From: Rhizophagus irregularis
Taxonomy: Eukaryota; Glomeromycota; Glomeromycetes; Glomerales; Glomeraceae
Length of the DNA: 64,000 bases
Assembly: GCF_026210795.1 (NCBI RefSeq)
Contig: NC_089442.1
Coordinates: 4,492,501-4,556,500, forward strand
Reading direction: 5' to 3'
This document shows positions 26,115 to 35,470 of the stretch, piece by piece (the first letter of the stretch is position 1; the number at the start of each line of letters is the position of its first letter). The position numbers and the translations under genes are program-made. Under the pieces are notes generated by a model. The model was not told where the DNA came from, ran no database searches, and was given only the letters and a program-made list of their open reading frames with translations.

Positions 26115-26338
26115 TAGCATTCTCAAGAAAAAAACACTTGACATATGACCATGTAAAAAATTATCATCTGTTACATTCCTCAGTGTTTTCATTATTTATA
26201 TTTATTTATCTGGGAGACAGTTTTTTTGAATTAGTAAAAACTTATTCATCATATTATTTGTCATCACACTGTTCACGTGATAGTGCATAATTTCACATAA
26301 TGCTGGACATCAAGTGCTTTTTTTTCTTGAAAATGTTA
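26115..26338. mobile_element. 224-bp MITE, TAGCATTCTCAAG ends
   Basis: TAGCATTCTCAAGAAAAAAA on the left pairs with the inverse of TTTCTTGAAAATGTTA on the right; CACTTGACAT and its inverse ATCAAGTG extend the arms to about 30 bp. No coding frame. Confidence 0.55.
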
Positions 26339-26782
26339 GAGTAGTTTAGAGAAGATTTGTAACTGCATATATAATTAGATGAACAGCTTCTTATTATTTA
26401 ACATATGAGCTAATTTTACTCATCTTTGATTTTATCACATGTAATAATTACATATACATATTAGTTATATCAGTTGTACATAATTTTTTTTTGTGTCCTA
26501 TTTTCAACATTATTTTTATACAGTAATAATGAAAAACCAGTCATCTATTTATTGCAAACTTTGCTTCAAAGCTTTTACAACTTGTCAAAAATTACTTATT
26601 TATAAAAGAAATAAACATTTACATAATAAAATAATACCTTATTTTTATTTGTTATCTTAACCTTTTTTAGAACAAATGTAATTCTCTCATAATTCTTATT
26701 AAAAAAAAAACTTGGTTTTTTAAGACATACCATTGAAAAAAAACGTTTTTCAATTGAGAACTTTTCAGAAAATGTATTTGTA

Positions 26783-27111
26783 CAGTCGACCCCCTTTATA
26801 GGCACCTCCCATATAAGAACTCCCCTCCTTAAGGCACACATTTTTTAGTCCAGATTTTTTTATATATAAAATACCCCTTTTATAATCACTTTATTAGTTA
26901 TAAGTACAATCACACCAAACGTCAGTTCCATATTATAGTAAATATATGTAAAATTCCTCCTGCATAAACACACAAATCACGTGATTTATAAAATAACTGT
27001 GCGTTTCATTTTATTATTTTATTGTTTTACCATGAGGAAAAATTTAAGTTTTTTATTTTTCAAAAATTTGATGGTTTTAAGTATATTTTACATATAAACT
27101 TTTTTTTTAAT

Positions 27112-27142
<31 letters not shown>

Positions 27143-27267
27143 ATCACGTTTACTTAAAAATTTATATATGTGTAATTATATATTTAACCCTTACCAATAG
27201 GCACACCTCATTATAATCACACCATTGGATAGTCCCGAGGGGTGTGATTGTAGAGGGGGGCTGACTG
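26783..27267. mobile_element. 485-bp TA-target MITE, CAGTCGACCCCC end
   Basis: The left end CAGTCGACCCCCTTTATAGG and the inverse of the right end (GAGGGGGGCTGACTG) are imperfect TIRs flanked by TA (26781-26782, 27268-27269). Internal words AATCACACC and GTGTGATTGTAGAG repeat near the right end. A (TA)n microsatellite is at about 27113-27141. It resembles the ends of pogo/Tigger-type elements. Confidence 0.65.
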
Positions 27268-27517
27268 TATATCTTTTTAAAGATGAAGAAATGTTTAAAT
27301 ACAGCCTAATATTTAATACAAGTATTGATGTATTTTTGGAGGATTTGCAGAAGAAATAAGACTTAAACAAATACTTCATTATGATCAATGAAGCTTTTGA
27401 CAGAACCCTATTACAAATACTATAAGTTATGTTTTACTTGAAAACTATGAAAATACATATTAAATCAAATTTATATAGAACCAAACAGTATTATCAGAAA
27501 ATAATAGAGAATTCATA

Positions 27518-28118
27518 ATGGAAAAATTGACCTATAATTTTATTACTGATTCTGAAGAGTTTCAAGAAAAGTAAGTTTTTAAATTAATTTTACAATATAA
27601 TATAAATTTATTTTTAAACATATTATTTTATTATAGTAATAAAAAGCAAATATTAATAAATGATAATTCTATTTTAAACCCCACCATTTTTCAAAAGAAT
27701 TCATTATTTCTATTATATCCTTTAAAAAAATTTCATTATATTTTACCACAACCGCTTCAAAATGTAAATAACAGTAAGTTTAATTTTACCCTTTGTTTTC
27801 TTTATCTTTTGCATTAATACTTTATATCAGAATTTCTTTAAGGGAGTTTACAGATATTACGTAATTATCAAAGGGAGGACGGAGGGGGTAACTAAAATCT
27901 TATGTTACACTTAATAAAATATATAATTTATAAATATTATAATTTGATTGGTTATTAAATCTAATAAGGAGGGGGAGGGGAGTAAGTTTATATTAAACTA
28001 AATATTACGTAATATATATAACTCCCCTTATGGAGTATTATTAATTCAAATTCCATTATATTATGTATCACAGATTTCCTTTAATTCTACCATCCATAGT
28101 AGTTCCACTAAAAAATAA
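27518..28118 (+). CDS. Small spliced gene, exon 3 split by a MITE
   Basis: ATG at 27518 opens exon 1 (27518-27570, MEKLTYNFITDSEEFQE). A GTAAGT donor follows, with the acceptor ending at 27636. Exon 2 is 27637-27773, another GTAAGT donor follows, and the next acceptor ends at 27830. Joined, the first two exons give 63 residues without a stop. The third exon starts at 27831 and is cut after 10 nt by a 188-bp TA-flanked element (27841-28028). With the element and one TA set aside, the frame stays open to TAA at 28118 (about 30 codons, starting KFLYG). The match of phase at three junctions argues for a real gene that the insertion has disrupted or turned into an intron-like segment. No domain is recognised; the short protein lacks a signal peptide. 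Confidence 0.4.
27841..28028. mobile_element. 188-bp TA-target MITE inside an exon
   Basis: AGGGAGTTTACAGATATTAC at the left and the inverse of TATTACG...ACTCCCCT at the right form TIRs, flanked by TA (27839-27840 and 28029-28030). The core (AAAATCTTATGTTACAC, GATTGGTTAT, GGAGGGGGAGGGG) is shared with the element at 58181-58355, so both belong to one family. Confidence 0.65.
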
Positions 28119-28352
28119 TTGAACCTAAATAAAAATAAAAATAAAAGTAAAAATTTGTTTGGTAATGTAATTAATGTAATTATTATATATACCTGATTAT
28201 GATTTTTTTTTAATACTTGAAGTAGAAAAAGATCACAATTCCAAATTTTTTTCCTTTAAGTTTCACAAAAATTCTGGAATATGCTGAGAAAAAATATGCA
28301 TATAAGGAGTGATGTTTTCTTTTCTATATATAAATCTGGTTTATTTGCATTA
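28119..28352. other. Short intergenic stretch
   Basis: AT-rich sequence between the stop of the small gene and the GGGTC-rich end of the old composite element. No feature supported. Confidence 0.4.
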
Positions 28353-28505
28353 GAGAAAATCGCACGGTCGGATCGGGTCGGGTTACCTGGTTAACCCGAA
28401 CCGAAATTTTTTCAGGTCAGGTCGGGTCGGTAAACCATTCTGATCCGACCTGACCCATTCGACCCGAAAGTAGCCGGGTCACTTCGTAACTCGCAGGTTA
28501 CCCGA
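28353..28505. repeat. GGGTC/GACCC-rich left end of an old element
   Basis: Many copies of TCGGGT, GGTCAGGTCGGGTC and GACCTGACCC in an otherwise AT-rich region. A matching block of the same words occurs at about 50685-50835, beyond the palindrome array and the retrotransposon. The two blocks look like the ends of one non-autonomous element of about 1.2 kb before later insertions. ATTTG next to both outer ends may be a remnant target duplication. Confidence 0.5.
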
Positions 28506-28688
28506 AGTTTTATTATTAAATATTTCAATTAAAAAAACGTTTTGTAACGTTTTTTTTTATTAATTATACAAAAAATGTCAGGTTCGACATTTTTAATTAA
28601 AAAAAAAAAGATTTTTTAATTTTTATTGAAAAAACGTCAGGTCCCGGCATTTTACTTTTGTTTTTATATATAAAAACGCCGAAACTAT

Positions 28689-29050
28689 TTGTTTCGGCAT
28701 TTTTTTTTCGATCTTAGATGCAAAAACGCCAGAATCATTAGTTCCGGCATTTTTCATTTTGATTTTACATGTAAAAACGCTGAAACTAATAAAAACGCTG
28801 AAACTATTAGTTTCGGCATTTTTTTTTCAATTTTACATGTAAAAACGCCAGAATCATTAGTTCTGGCGTTTTTCATATTGATTTTACATGTAAAAACGCC
28901 GAAACTGATAGTTTCAGCATTTTTTTTGATTTTACATGTAAAAACACTGGAATCATTAGTTCCGGCATTTTTCATTTTGATTTTACATGTAAAAACACCG
29001 AAACTGATAGTTTCGGCATTTTTTTTCAATTTTACATGTAAAAACGCCGG
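28689..29050. repeat. Palindrome array, left part
   Basis: Units of about 50 bp each carry TTTTACATGTAAAAAC followed by a perfect or near-perfect palindrome. Two palindrome types alternate: GCCGAAACTGATAGTTTCGGC-like (21 bp core) and GCCGGAATCATTAGTTCCGGC-like. Open frames on both strands through this block are only translations of the repeat. The array is cut at 29050 by the LTR retrotransposon and resumes at 50054. Confidence 0.8.
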
Positions 29051-30144
29051 TGAGATCCCCCAATTCCCTCTGTCATCAATTTACAGAGTTGCCACATCGA
29101 ACGGGCATTCCCATGGTCGAATGAACGAATGAACGAATGAACGAACAATTAAACGAACAAACAAATAATCAACAACTTAATTATCAAACGACATAATCAA
29201 CGAACAACATACAATAACATTCTTGGTTCACGACATAAATAGCGTTAGTAATATAAAACGTCGAACGATATAAAATAAAATTTAACTTCTCTAAATTTTC
29301 CCCAAATTATATCCACTTTTACCTTTAATTTCAAACTTCGATGGCTCTCGCTACGAATTATTACTTTTCAAAAACGTATATTTAATTCATCTTCATTTTA
29401 TTCAATTAAAATTAATTAAGCAAACATTAATTAAAGTTTAGGGCGAACCTATTACCTTTAATTAACATTAAACTTTACTAACAAATAATTAAAAAATAAA
29501 ACTTATATTTTTATTGAGTTCTGTGGATGAGAACTATGGAATTACCTTGAATTCCGCTCTCTATATATACAATTTTTATACTACTTTCTATTCTATCTAT
29601 ATACTATCTTTTATGTTCTTTTTACATATTATCTTTGAACTATCTTTCTAATATACTATCTATATTTTAAATACGCTATCTTTTAATATGCTATCTTTTA
29701 ATATGCTATCTTTTTATATATGTTCTTTTTAATGTATTATCTTTTACGTTCCATCTTTATACTATCTTTTTATATTATCTTTTACATTATTTTGTGTTCT
29801 TTAATCTTTCTGACATTATTTTATACGTTCTTTTAATTCGCTTTATGTGTTTTGCTTATAATCTATCTTTTGTGGCTTATAATTATTCTTTCTTATCGTT
29901 CTTATTGTTAAAGATTGCTAAGCCGCAATTGATCGACTCTATTTATCCTATTGGTTCCTTGTCAATCATTCAATAAATATTACATCATGTAGATCATTAC
30001 TCTTCCTAAATGTTTATCCTTTTCGGCTAATTATTTATCCATCTACGCCAATCCACGATTAATTTGTTCGTTCTTAATATTTAATAATTACATTTGGTGG
30101 TTGAATTTTATCATCTTTTCGTGCTTGATATTTGACCGTTTACA
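29051..30144 (-). repeat. 3' LTR of the retrotransposon
   Basis: 1,094-bp direct repeat of 48957-50049. On the minus strand it starts TGTAAACGG and ends GATCTCA. Small differences from the other LTR include the count of GAACGAAT words near the TGAGATC end, one missing G in the TTTAGGGCG context, and single substitutions. A low-complexity stretch of CTATCTTTT-like words lies at about 29580-29780. Confidence 0.95.
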
Positions 30145-30159
30145 TTATCCCCTCTTCGC
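30145..30159 (-). promoter_or_regulatory. Polypurine tract
   Basis: On the minus strand the bases immediately before the 3' LTR read GCGAAGAGGGGATAA, a purine-rich primer site for plus-strand DNA synthesis, abutting TGTAAACGG. Confidence 0.7.
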
Positions 30160-30219
30160 TATTTGTGACCTCACAAATAACTTTAATAGAATCGAACTCG
30201 TGTCTTATCCATAATAATT

Positions 30220-31020
30220 TTAATCGAATCGAACTCGGGTCTTATCGAATACCTCTTTTCCTTTAATTACTATTTTTGGTGTAAATCCCCTTCGATCATA
30301 AAATTTCTTTAACCATTCTCCATTTTGTGGTGTTTTTAGTATTCTTCCGTCTAATTCTTTGAGTTTATACGCTCCATTTCCAAATTCTTCGTGAATTAAA
30401 TATGGTCCTTTCCATTTGTTCTGCAATTTTCCCGACCATTGTTTTTCTCTCCATGCTTCATATAATAATACTTTTTCTCCTATTTCAAATTTAGGTTTTC
30501 TAATTCCCCTTTTGTCGTGTTGTTGTTTTTGTTTCTCTTGAGCTTCTTTCACATTTTCTTTTATTTTCCTTCTTATTACCGGTAGCTCTTCAATTAATAT
30601 TTTTACTCTGTCAGCTAATGTTATTTTATTTTCGTCTTTATCCAATGGTAGTTTTGCTCTCCTTCCGTATGTCGCATAAAAAGGTTTAATCTTTGTTGAA
30701 GATTGCTTCTTTGTTCTATATGCAAATAATACAGATGGTATATGTTTATCCCAATTTTCTTCTCCTAATTTGGCTAATCCTTCGCATAAAGTTTTATTGA
30801 ATCTTTCGACCAAACCATTCGTTTGTGGCCTATATGGTGTACTTAATCTATGATTTATTCCACATCTTTCTACTAATTCTTCCATCATTTTATTGTTAAA
30901 GTGAGTCCCTCTATCGCTAATTATTTTCTTTGGACATCCATGTCTACAAATTATGTCCCTCCAAATAAATTCTACTACCTCTTTTGCTGTAGCTTCTTTT
31001 AGTGGTGCGCCTCGGGCCAT
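30220..31020 (-). pseudogene. Integrase, catalytic core second half and C-terminal domain
   Basis: 266 residues continuing the integrase begun at 30999-31445 in another frame. It contains the second and third catalytic acids (SDRGTHF with D36, and NGLVERFNK with E72), the TPYRPQTNG motif, and a C-terminal chromatin/GPY-type region (KWKGPYLIHEEFGNGAYKL). It joins strand-transfer core to C-terminal DNA-binding domain. The break from the N-terminal part lies at about 31000-31020, just after FTKWPEA, where one base appears to be missing. A continuous integrase is expected in an active element, so I read this as a disabling frameshift in this copy rather than a programmed shift. The ORF runs to TAA/TAG about 75 bp before the PPT. 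Confidence 0.85.
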
Positions 31021-31445
31021 TTTGTAAAATAATCCATTGCTACTACAATATACTTATTTCCCTTTTCTGTCTCTTTTAATGGTCCAACTATATCTATTCC
31101 AATCATCTCGAATGGTTCATTTATCTTTATCGGCATTAATTCGTTCCTTCCTCTTGGTTTTCCTCTCATTTGACAATTCCAACACGTTTTTACATATTCT
31201 TCTACATCTTCTTTCATATTTTTCCACCAATAATTTTCTTTTATTCTATCTAATGTCGCTTCTATTCCAAAATGTCCTGATAATTCGTTATCATGCATCA
31301 TGTACATCAATCCTTCGTATTCATAATCCCTGATTACTCTAAATTTGTTTTGTCCTTTTACTCTATATAGAATTCCTTCTTTCAATTCATATTTATTCTC
31401 CTTTTCGATATTGTCAATTATTCTCTTGTAATTATTTTCTTCCAT
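30999..31445 (-). pseudogene. Integrase, zinc-binding N-terminal domain and core first half
   Basis: 148 residues with the HHCC zinc finger (H51, H58, C88, C91) and the first catalytic aspartate D118 in GIDIVGPL, ending DYFTKWPEA before the frame is lost. It is in the same frame as the RT-kinase ORF upstream but separated by about 60 nt with two stops (31446-31508), so pol is broken there too, or the integrase is made separately. The region between has a second open frame reading ITKITNLEAKSIEEVL, which may be the original linker. Integrase inserts the cDNA copy; here the core is split over two frames. Confidence 0.85.
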
Positions 31446-31505
31446 AATACCTCTTCAATTGATTTCGCTTCTAAATTTGTTATTTTCGTTATGTGTTCTG
31501 TATTT

Positions 31506-33587
31506 TTAGTTCTGTGCTCTTCTCCATTTCTCCACCTCTTTAAATACTTTTCTCCAACTACTATTGTCATTTTTAACTTTTACTCGACTGTATCTTTTAG
31601 TATCTTTGTACACACTCTGATTTTCTTCAAACATTCTAACCATGTCCAAATATTCATCCTTCTTTAATGTTGGATATGATGATTTTTCCGTTTTCTTTGT
31701 TTCTCTTCCAATGTAATTTTTCCAACATACGTCGCCATCTTTTTCTAAAAATATCACTATTGATTTATCTATTGTTTCTTTCAATCTGAATATTTCTTTC
31801 TCCATCTCATGATTTCCGTGTGGAGTAATTAATCCTCTGTCAAAACTTTTCGTCTTTTGATAATAATATTCACAATATGGTGATTTGTCCAAAATTATTA
31901 TATCTGCATCTTCGTCATATTCTAACATTCTTCTATTTATTTGTTCTACTACTTCTTTTCTGAATCTCCATTCCGTCTCCATCTTTGATTCATAAAATTC
32001 ATCTTTATCTTTTCTTCTTCTTTTATAAGTATTGAATCTTACTTTTAATCCTTGTTTTTCCCATTCTTTAATTAAATTTTGTACTATACTTGTTTTTCCT
32101 AATCCGTCTACTCCGTCGATTATTACTATTTCCGGTTGTTCCTCCACTATCTTTAATAATCTGCTTAATGCGTCGGCGTTCATATTTTCTTTTCCTGACC
32201 TATGTATTACTTCAAAATTATATTGCTGTAATTCCATTACCCATCTTGCTCTTCTTCCTTTTGGTATCTTCGCATTCATCAATCCTTTTAATGCGCTGTG
32301 ATCTGTTATTACTTTAAACTTTCTATCGATCAAATATTTATGAAAATGTTGAATTCCCCAAACTATTCCTAAACATTCCAATTCTGTTATCGGATAATTT
32401 TCTTCTGCTGGTAATAAACTTCTACTTGCATATGCTATTACTACTTCTTTTCCTTTTTCATCTTTTTGGCTTAATACTGCACCTAATCCTTTTCCTGATG
32501 CATCTGTTATTAATAAAAATTCTTTCTTCCAATCTGGATGTCGCAATATTGGATATTGTATTAACTTTTCTTTCAACTTTTCAAACGCTTCTTGTTGTTC
32601 TCTTCCCCAAATGAAAGGTATTCCCTTCTTTCTCAAATCACTTATTGGTCTTGCTATCTTTGAAAAATTCTTCACAAATTTTCTGTAATATGAACAAAGT
32701 CCCAAAAATGATCTTACTTCTTTCACTGTTGTTGGTGCCTTCATTTCTTTTATCTTTTCTATCTTTTTATCGTCTGGCCTTAATCCATCATTTCCTACTA
32801 TATGTCCTAAAAATTCTATGTTTCTTTCCAAAAATCTACATTTTTTTAGTTTTATTATTAAATTATTCTCCTGTAACTTCTTTAATACTTTTTCCACATG
32901 TTCCATATGGTCTTTTAAATTTTCTGAATATATCATAATATCGTCAATATATACTACTACAAAATCGTTTATGTATTCTTCTAATATTTCATCCATTAAT
33001 CTTTGAAATGTTGCTGGTGCATTAGTTAAACCGAATGGCATTACATTATACTCAAATAATCCCTTTGAACATACAAATGCTGTTTTTTCTTTGTCTTCTT
33101 CTTTCATTTCTACTTGATTAAATCCTGCCGCTAAATCTATACTCGAAAACCATTTTGCTTTCCTGTATTTATCTAGTAATTCATCCATTCTTGGTAAAGG
33201 AAAACTATCCATTATAGTTATCTTGTTTAACTTTCTGTAGTCAATACAGAATCTATATTTTCCCGTTTTCTTTCCTGCTAATGTAACCGGTGAACTCCAT
33301 GGACTTTTTGATTTCCTTATCCTTCCTTGTCTTAGTAATTTATCTACTTCTTCGCTTATAAATTTTGCCTTCTCATCTGTTTCTTTGTATCTTCTTTGCT
33401 TTATTGGTTCTACCCCATCTTTTATTTTTATCTCATGTTGTGCCGCTTTTGTTCTTCCTTCTATTTCTTTGTCATATTCTAAAATATCTTGGTATTCTAA
33501 TAATAATTTTACCATATTTTCCCAAATTGGTTCTTCTACTTTCCCTATACTTAATTTTTGCATAAATTTTTCACTTGGTTCGAGCAT
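31506..33587 (-). CDS. Reverse transcriptase - RNase H - thymidylate-kinase-like fusion (pol)
   Basis: 693 residues in one frame. RT occupies about residues 50-260 with the RQGRIRKSKSPWSSP and MPFGLTNAPATFQ blocks and the YIDD catalytic box (213-216). RNase H is about 350-476 with D362 (TDAS), E402 (TELE), D429 (TDH) and D472 (NADALSR). Directly after, from residue 486, comes a P-loop kinase: IVIIDGVDGLGKTSIVQNL with Walker A G492-S500, then IIILDKSPYCEYYYQ (D567) in the position of the DR[YSH] motif of dTMP and deoxynucleoside kinases, IVIFLEKDGD, and a basic, lid-like GRETKKTEK stretch. Pfam-type Ty3 pol proteins normally go straight from RNase H to integrase. The likely role is phosphorylating a deoxynucleoside (mono)phosphate to feed cDNA synthesis; activity is inference. 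The frame opens upstream of the ATG (IESLGSEERETEK), and protease is in another frame. Confidence 0.92.
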   Translation of the reverse strand: MLEPSEKFMQKLSIGKVEEPIWENMVKLLLEYQDILEYDKEIEGRTKAAQHEIKIKDGVEPIKQRRYKETDEKAKFISEEVDKLLRQGRIRKSKSPWSSPVTLAGKKTGKYRFCIDYRKLNKITIMDSFPLPRMDELLDKYRKAKWFSSIDLAAGFNQVEMKEEDKEKTAFVCSKGLFEYNVMPFGLTNAPATFQRLMDEILEEYINDFVVVYIDDIMIYSENLKDHMEHVEKVLKKLQENNLIIKLKKCRFLERNIEFLGHIVGNDGLRPDDKKIEKIKEMKAPTTVKEVRSFLGLCSYYRKFVKNFSKIARPISDLRKKGIPFIWGREQQEAFEKLKEKLIQYPILRHPDWKKEFLLITDASGKGLGAVLSQKDEKGKEVVIAYASRSLLPAEENYPITELECLGIVWGIQHFHKYLIDRKFKVITDHSALKGLMNAKIPKGRRARWVMELQQYNFEVIHRSGKENMNADALSRLLKIVEEQPEIVIIDGVDGLGKTSIVQNLIKEWEKQGLKVRFNTYKRRRKDKDEFYESKMETEWRFRKEVVEQINRRMLEYDEDADIIILDKSPYCEYYYQKTKSFDRGLITPHGNHEMEKEIFRLKETIDKSIVIFLEKDGDVCWKNYIGRETKKTEKSSYPTLKKDEYLDMVRMFEENQSVYKDTKRYSRVKVKNDNSSWRKVFKEVEKWRRAQN

Positions 33588-33622
33588 CTTTTCCGTCTCT
33601 CTCTCTTCAGAGCCAAGACTCT

Positions 33623-34126
33623 CTATTTAAAATTCTGGTGCATTTTGAATACCTCTCCTTCATCATTACTTTCATATTCTTCATCGTCCTCGCTCTCCTC
33701 ACTTTCATATGCTGCTTCTCTTTCATATCCTACCGGAATCGTTATTATTTCTCCCTGTTCTTCTATTCTTAAGGTATGATCTTCGAAATTTATTTTTGCA
33801 TTATACAACTTCCATATGTCATTTCCCAAAATTAGATCCTCTTCTTCCGAATCGATTACTTCAACTTCTTTTAATATCTCCAATTCATCTTTGTATCTCA
33901 AAGTTATATTTGCCTTTCCTAATGCTGCTATCTTTTGTCCATTTGCTATTGTACATCTAAATTTACTCTTTCCAAATATAGGTATATTCAATCTTCTTCT
34001 TAATTTATCTGTTATCACACTTACTGCTGCTCCGGTATCTATTATTACATTTACTAATTGATCTTCAACTTCTAATTCTGTTCTCATTGCTGTGGTTCTC
34101 TTTTCCTCATTTTTCATAGTTCCCAC
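33623..34126 (-). CDS. Retroviral-type aspartic protease
   Basis: About 167 residues, in the same frame as gag but after one UGA codon. The catalytic motif DTGA (D30-A33, counted from the in-frame GTG) sits in VNVIIDTGAAVSVI, and LILGNDIWKL is the second conserved block of pepsin-like retroelement proteases. A methionine at 34115-34117 could start it independently. An acidic tail (ESEESEDDEEYESNDEGE) precedes the stop at 33623-33625. Reverse transcriptase lies in the -1 frame relative to protease; no convincing slippery heptamer is seen at the junction. It processes Gag and Pol after assembly. Confidence 0.85.
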   Translation of the reverse strand: MGTMKNEEKRTTAMRTELEVEDQLVNVIIDTGAAVSVITDKLRRRLNIPIFGKSKFRCTIANGQKIAALGKANITLRYKDELEILKEVEVIDSEEEDLILGNDIWKLYNAKINFEDHTLRIEEQGEIITIPVGYEREAAYESEESEDDEEYESNDEGEVFKMHQNFK

Positions 34127-34132
34127 CGAGTG

Positions 34133-34138
34133 TAGTCA
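34133..34138 (-). promoter_or_regulatory. UGA-CUA stop context between gag and protease (possible readthrough)
   Basis: The gag frame ends AAT TGA CTA CAC and the same frame then runs through protease without another stop. UGA followed by CUA is the established leaky context used for programmed readthrough in several viruses and cellular genes. Frame identity plus this hexamer suggests gag-pol expression by readthrough, but a chance stop cannot be excluded. Confidence 0.5.
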
Positions 34139-35245
34139 ATTTTTCTCGTTTATACTTCTTGGTCTATACGTTCCTTCCCTCAATTGCTTATGATACTTAA
34201 CATTCCCGTTTATTAATTGTCCATATGTTATATTCGCTCTACAATTTTTCACGTCTTCCACAATATCATAAGGTGGTATTCCGTCAGTTAATCTTGGTCC
34301 ATACTCTCTGGGTTTTGTTGGTCCTCCTGCTTCTCTCCATTTTCTTAGTCCTTCTGTTGGGTCGTAATAAGCTTGTCTTTTATTGCTCCATTTCATTCCT
34401 TTTGGTCTTATCATTCTATCCCCATTTTGTTCAGTTTGTTCATGTATATAATTTGGTGCCGTTGTACCACTTGGTATTTCTCTATCGTCCATTCTATTTC
34501 CCGCTTCTCTTAATTCTTCTTGTAAATTTCCCTCTTCATTATTATTTTTATATCCCACTATTGGACTCGTCCTTCTTGATTGTCTTCTTCCTTTTACTGC
34601 GTCATCTTTTGCGTATAATTCATTATGATAATTTAATTCTCCATCTTCATAATCATCGTAATAGCCTTGTGTGTAATATATTCCGTTATATTGTGGTTCC
34701 TCGTATCCATATTCATCATAATAATATTCTTCTTGATCATCATATTCGTCTATCATATTTACTCTCGCATTCCTTCCTTCGGGACAATTATTCTTATAAT
34801 GCCCCACTCTATTACATCCGTAACATGTCGGTACCCTATTCTGATTTAATTGATAACTATTCCTATTACCATTATTTAACCTTTTTCCCATATTCGGTCG
34901 ATACCTATTCCTATTATCGTTATTTAATCTTCTCTCCATACTCGCTACTTGTGCTTCTAATTTATTAATTCTTGCCTTTTCTTCAAACGCTTTAACTAAT
35001 TCGTCCTCATAATTTTCGTTCAATGGTTTTGCGAACATATTTTGTCTATTATCATCTTTTCCGGTATCTATCCTCGTACTAATTGGTTGTCCTATTGCTT
35101 TTCTAATAAATTCGTCCTTTGCACCTTCTTCTCTTACTGCTATTTCTATTGCTCCATTTAAGTTCCCTGGATTCTGTCTTCTAACTTGATATCCTATTGT
35201 TGGTTCCAGTCCTTCAATATAAAAATCTACTTGATATTCATCTGC
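34136..35245 (-). CDS. Gag, C-terminal part with zinc knuckle
   Basis: Open from the DNA-transposon junction (35245) to UGA at 34136-34138. The first methionine in this piece is at 35038, but the frame continues upstream (DEYQVDFYIEGLEPTIG), the end of the capsid-like domain. It contains coiled-coil-like KARINKLEAQVASMERRL, a CX2CX4HX4C nucleic-acid-binding knuckle (C72, C75, H80, C85 from that methionine) and a Tyr/Asp/Glu-rich region. It is the nucleocapsid end of Gag, separated from its capsid half by the 9.7-kb insertion. Removing the insertion and one TA joins both halves in frame. Confidence 0.85.
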   Translation of the reverse strand, partial: ADEYQVDFYIEGLEPTIGYQVRRQNPGNLNGAIEIAVREEGAKDEFIRKAIGQPISTRIDTGKDDNRQNMFAKPLNENYEDELVKAFEEKARINKLEAQVASMERRLNNDNRNRYRPNMGKRLNNGNRNSYQLNQNRVPTCYGCNRVGHYKNNCPEGRNARVNMIDEYDDQEEYYYDEYGYEEPQYNGIYYTQGYYDDYEDGELNYHNELYAKDDAVKGRRQSRRTSPIVGYKNNNEEGNLQEELREAGNRMDDREIPSGTTAPNYIHEQTEQNGDRMIRPKGMKWSNKRQAYYDPTEGLRKWREAGGPTKPREYGPRLTDGIPPYDIVEDVKNCRANITYGQLINGNVKYHKQLREGTYRPRSINEKN

Positions 35246-35470
35246 TACATCAGGAAATTTTATAGTGCGAAAAATTGCGTAAGTTTACGATTTTGTAAGT
35301 TTACGAAAGTTTATGGCATAATATTTCGAAAAATTTCAAAATATTACGTAAGTTTACAATTTCGTAAGATTTATGTGATATTACGGTTAAAATATTACGT
35401 AAGTTTTCAATATCGTAAGATTTACGCAATATTACGGTCAAAATATTCTGCAAATTTACGAAACTGTAAA

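Noticed and set aside
27113-27141. TA repeat as a possible origin or regulatory element
   Set aside because: A plain microsatellite inside a MITE; nothing links it to function.
28689-29132. Open frames of 147 and 91 residues on both strands
   Set aside because: They only translate the palindromic array units and repeat the same phrases; no gene.
29794-29976. 60-residue frame found identically at 49699-49881
   Set aside because: It lies in the LTRs and is duplicated with them; no domain, likely chance.
33587-33630. Programmed -1 slippery site between protease and RT
   Set aside because: The U UUU AAA stretch does not fit the X XXY YYZ rule and slippage would pair poorly; a canonical site is not supported.
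34225-34968. 247-residue plus-strand frame opposite gag
   Set aside because: Antisense shadow of the gag coding region; long because gag is codon-biased.
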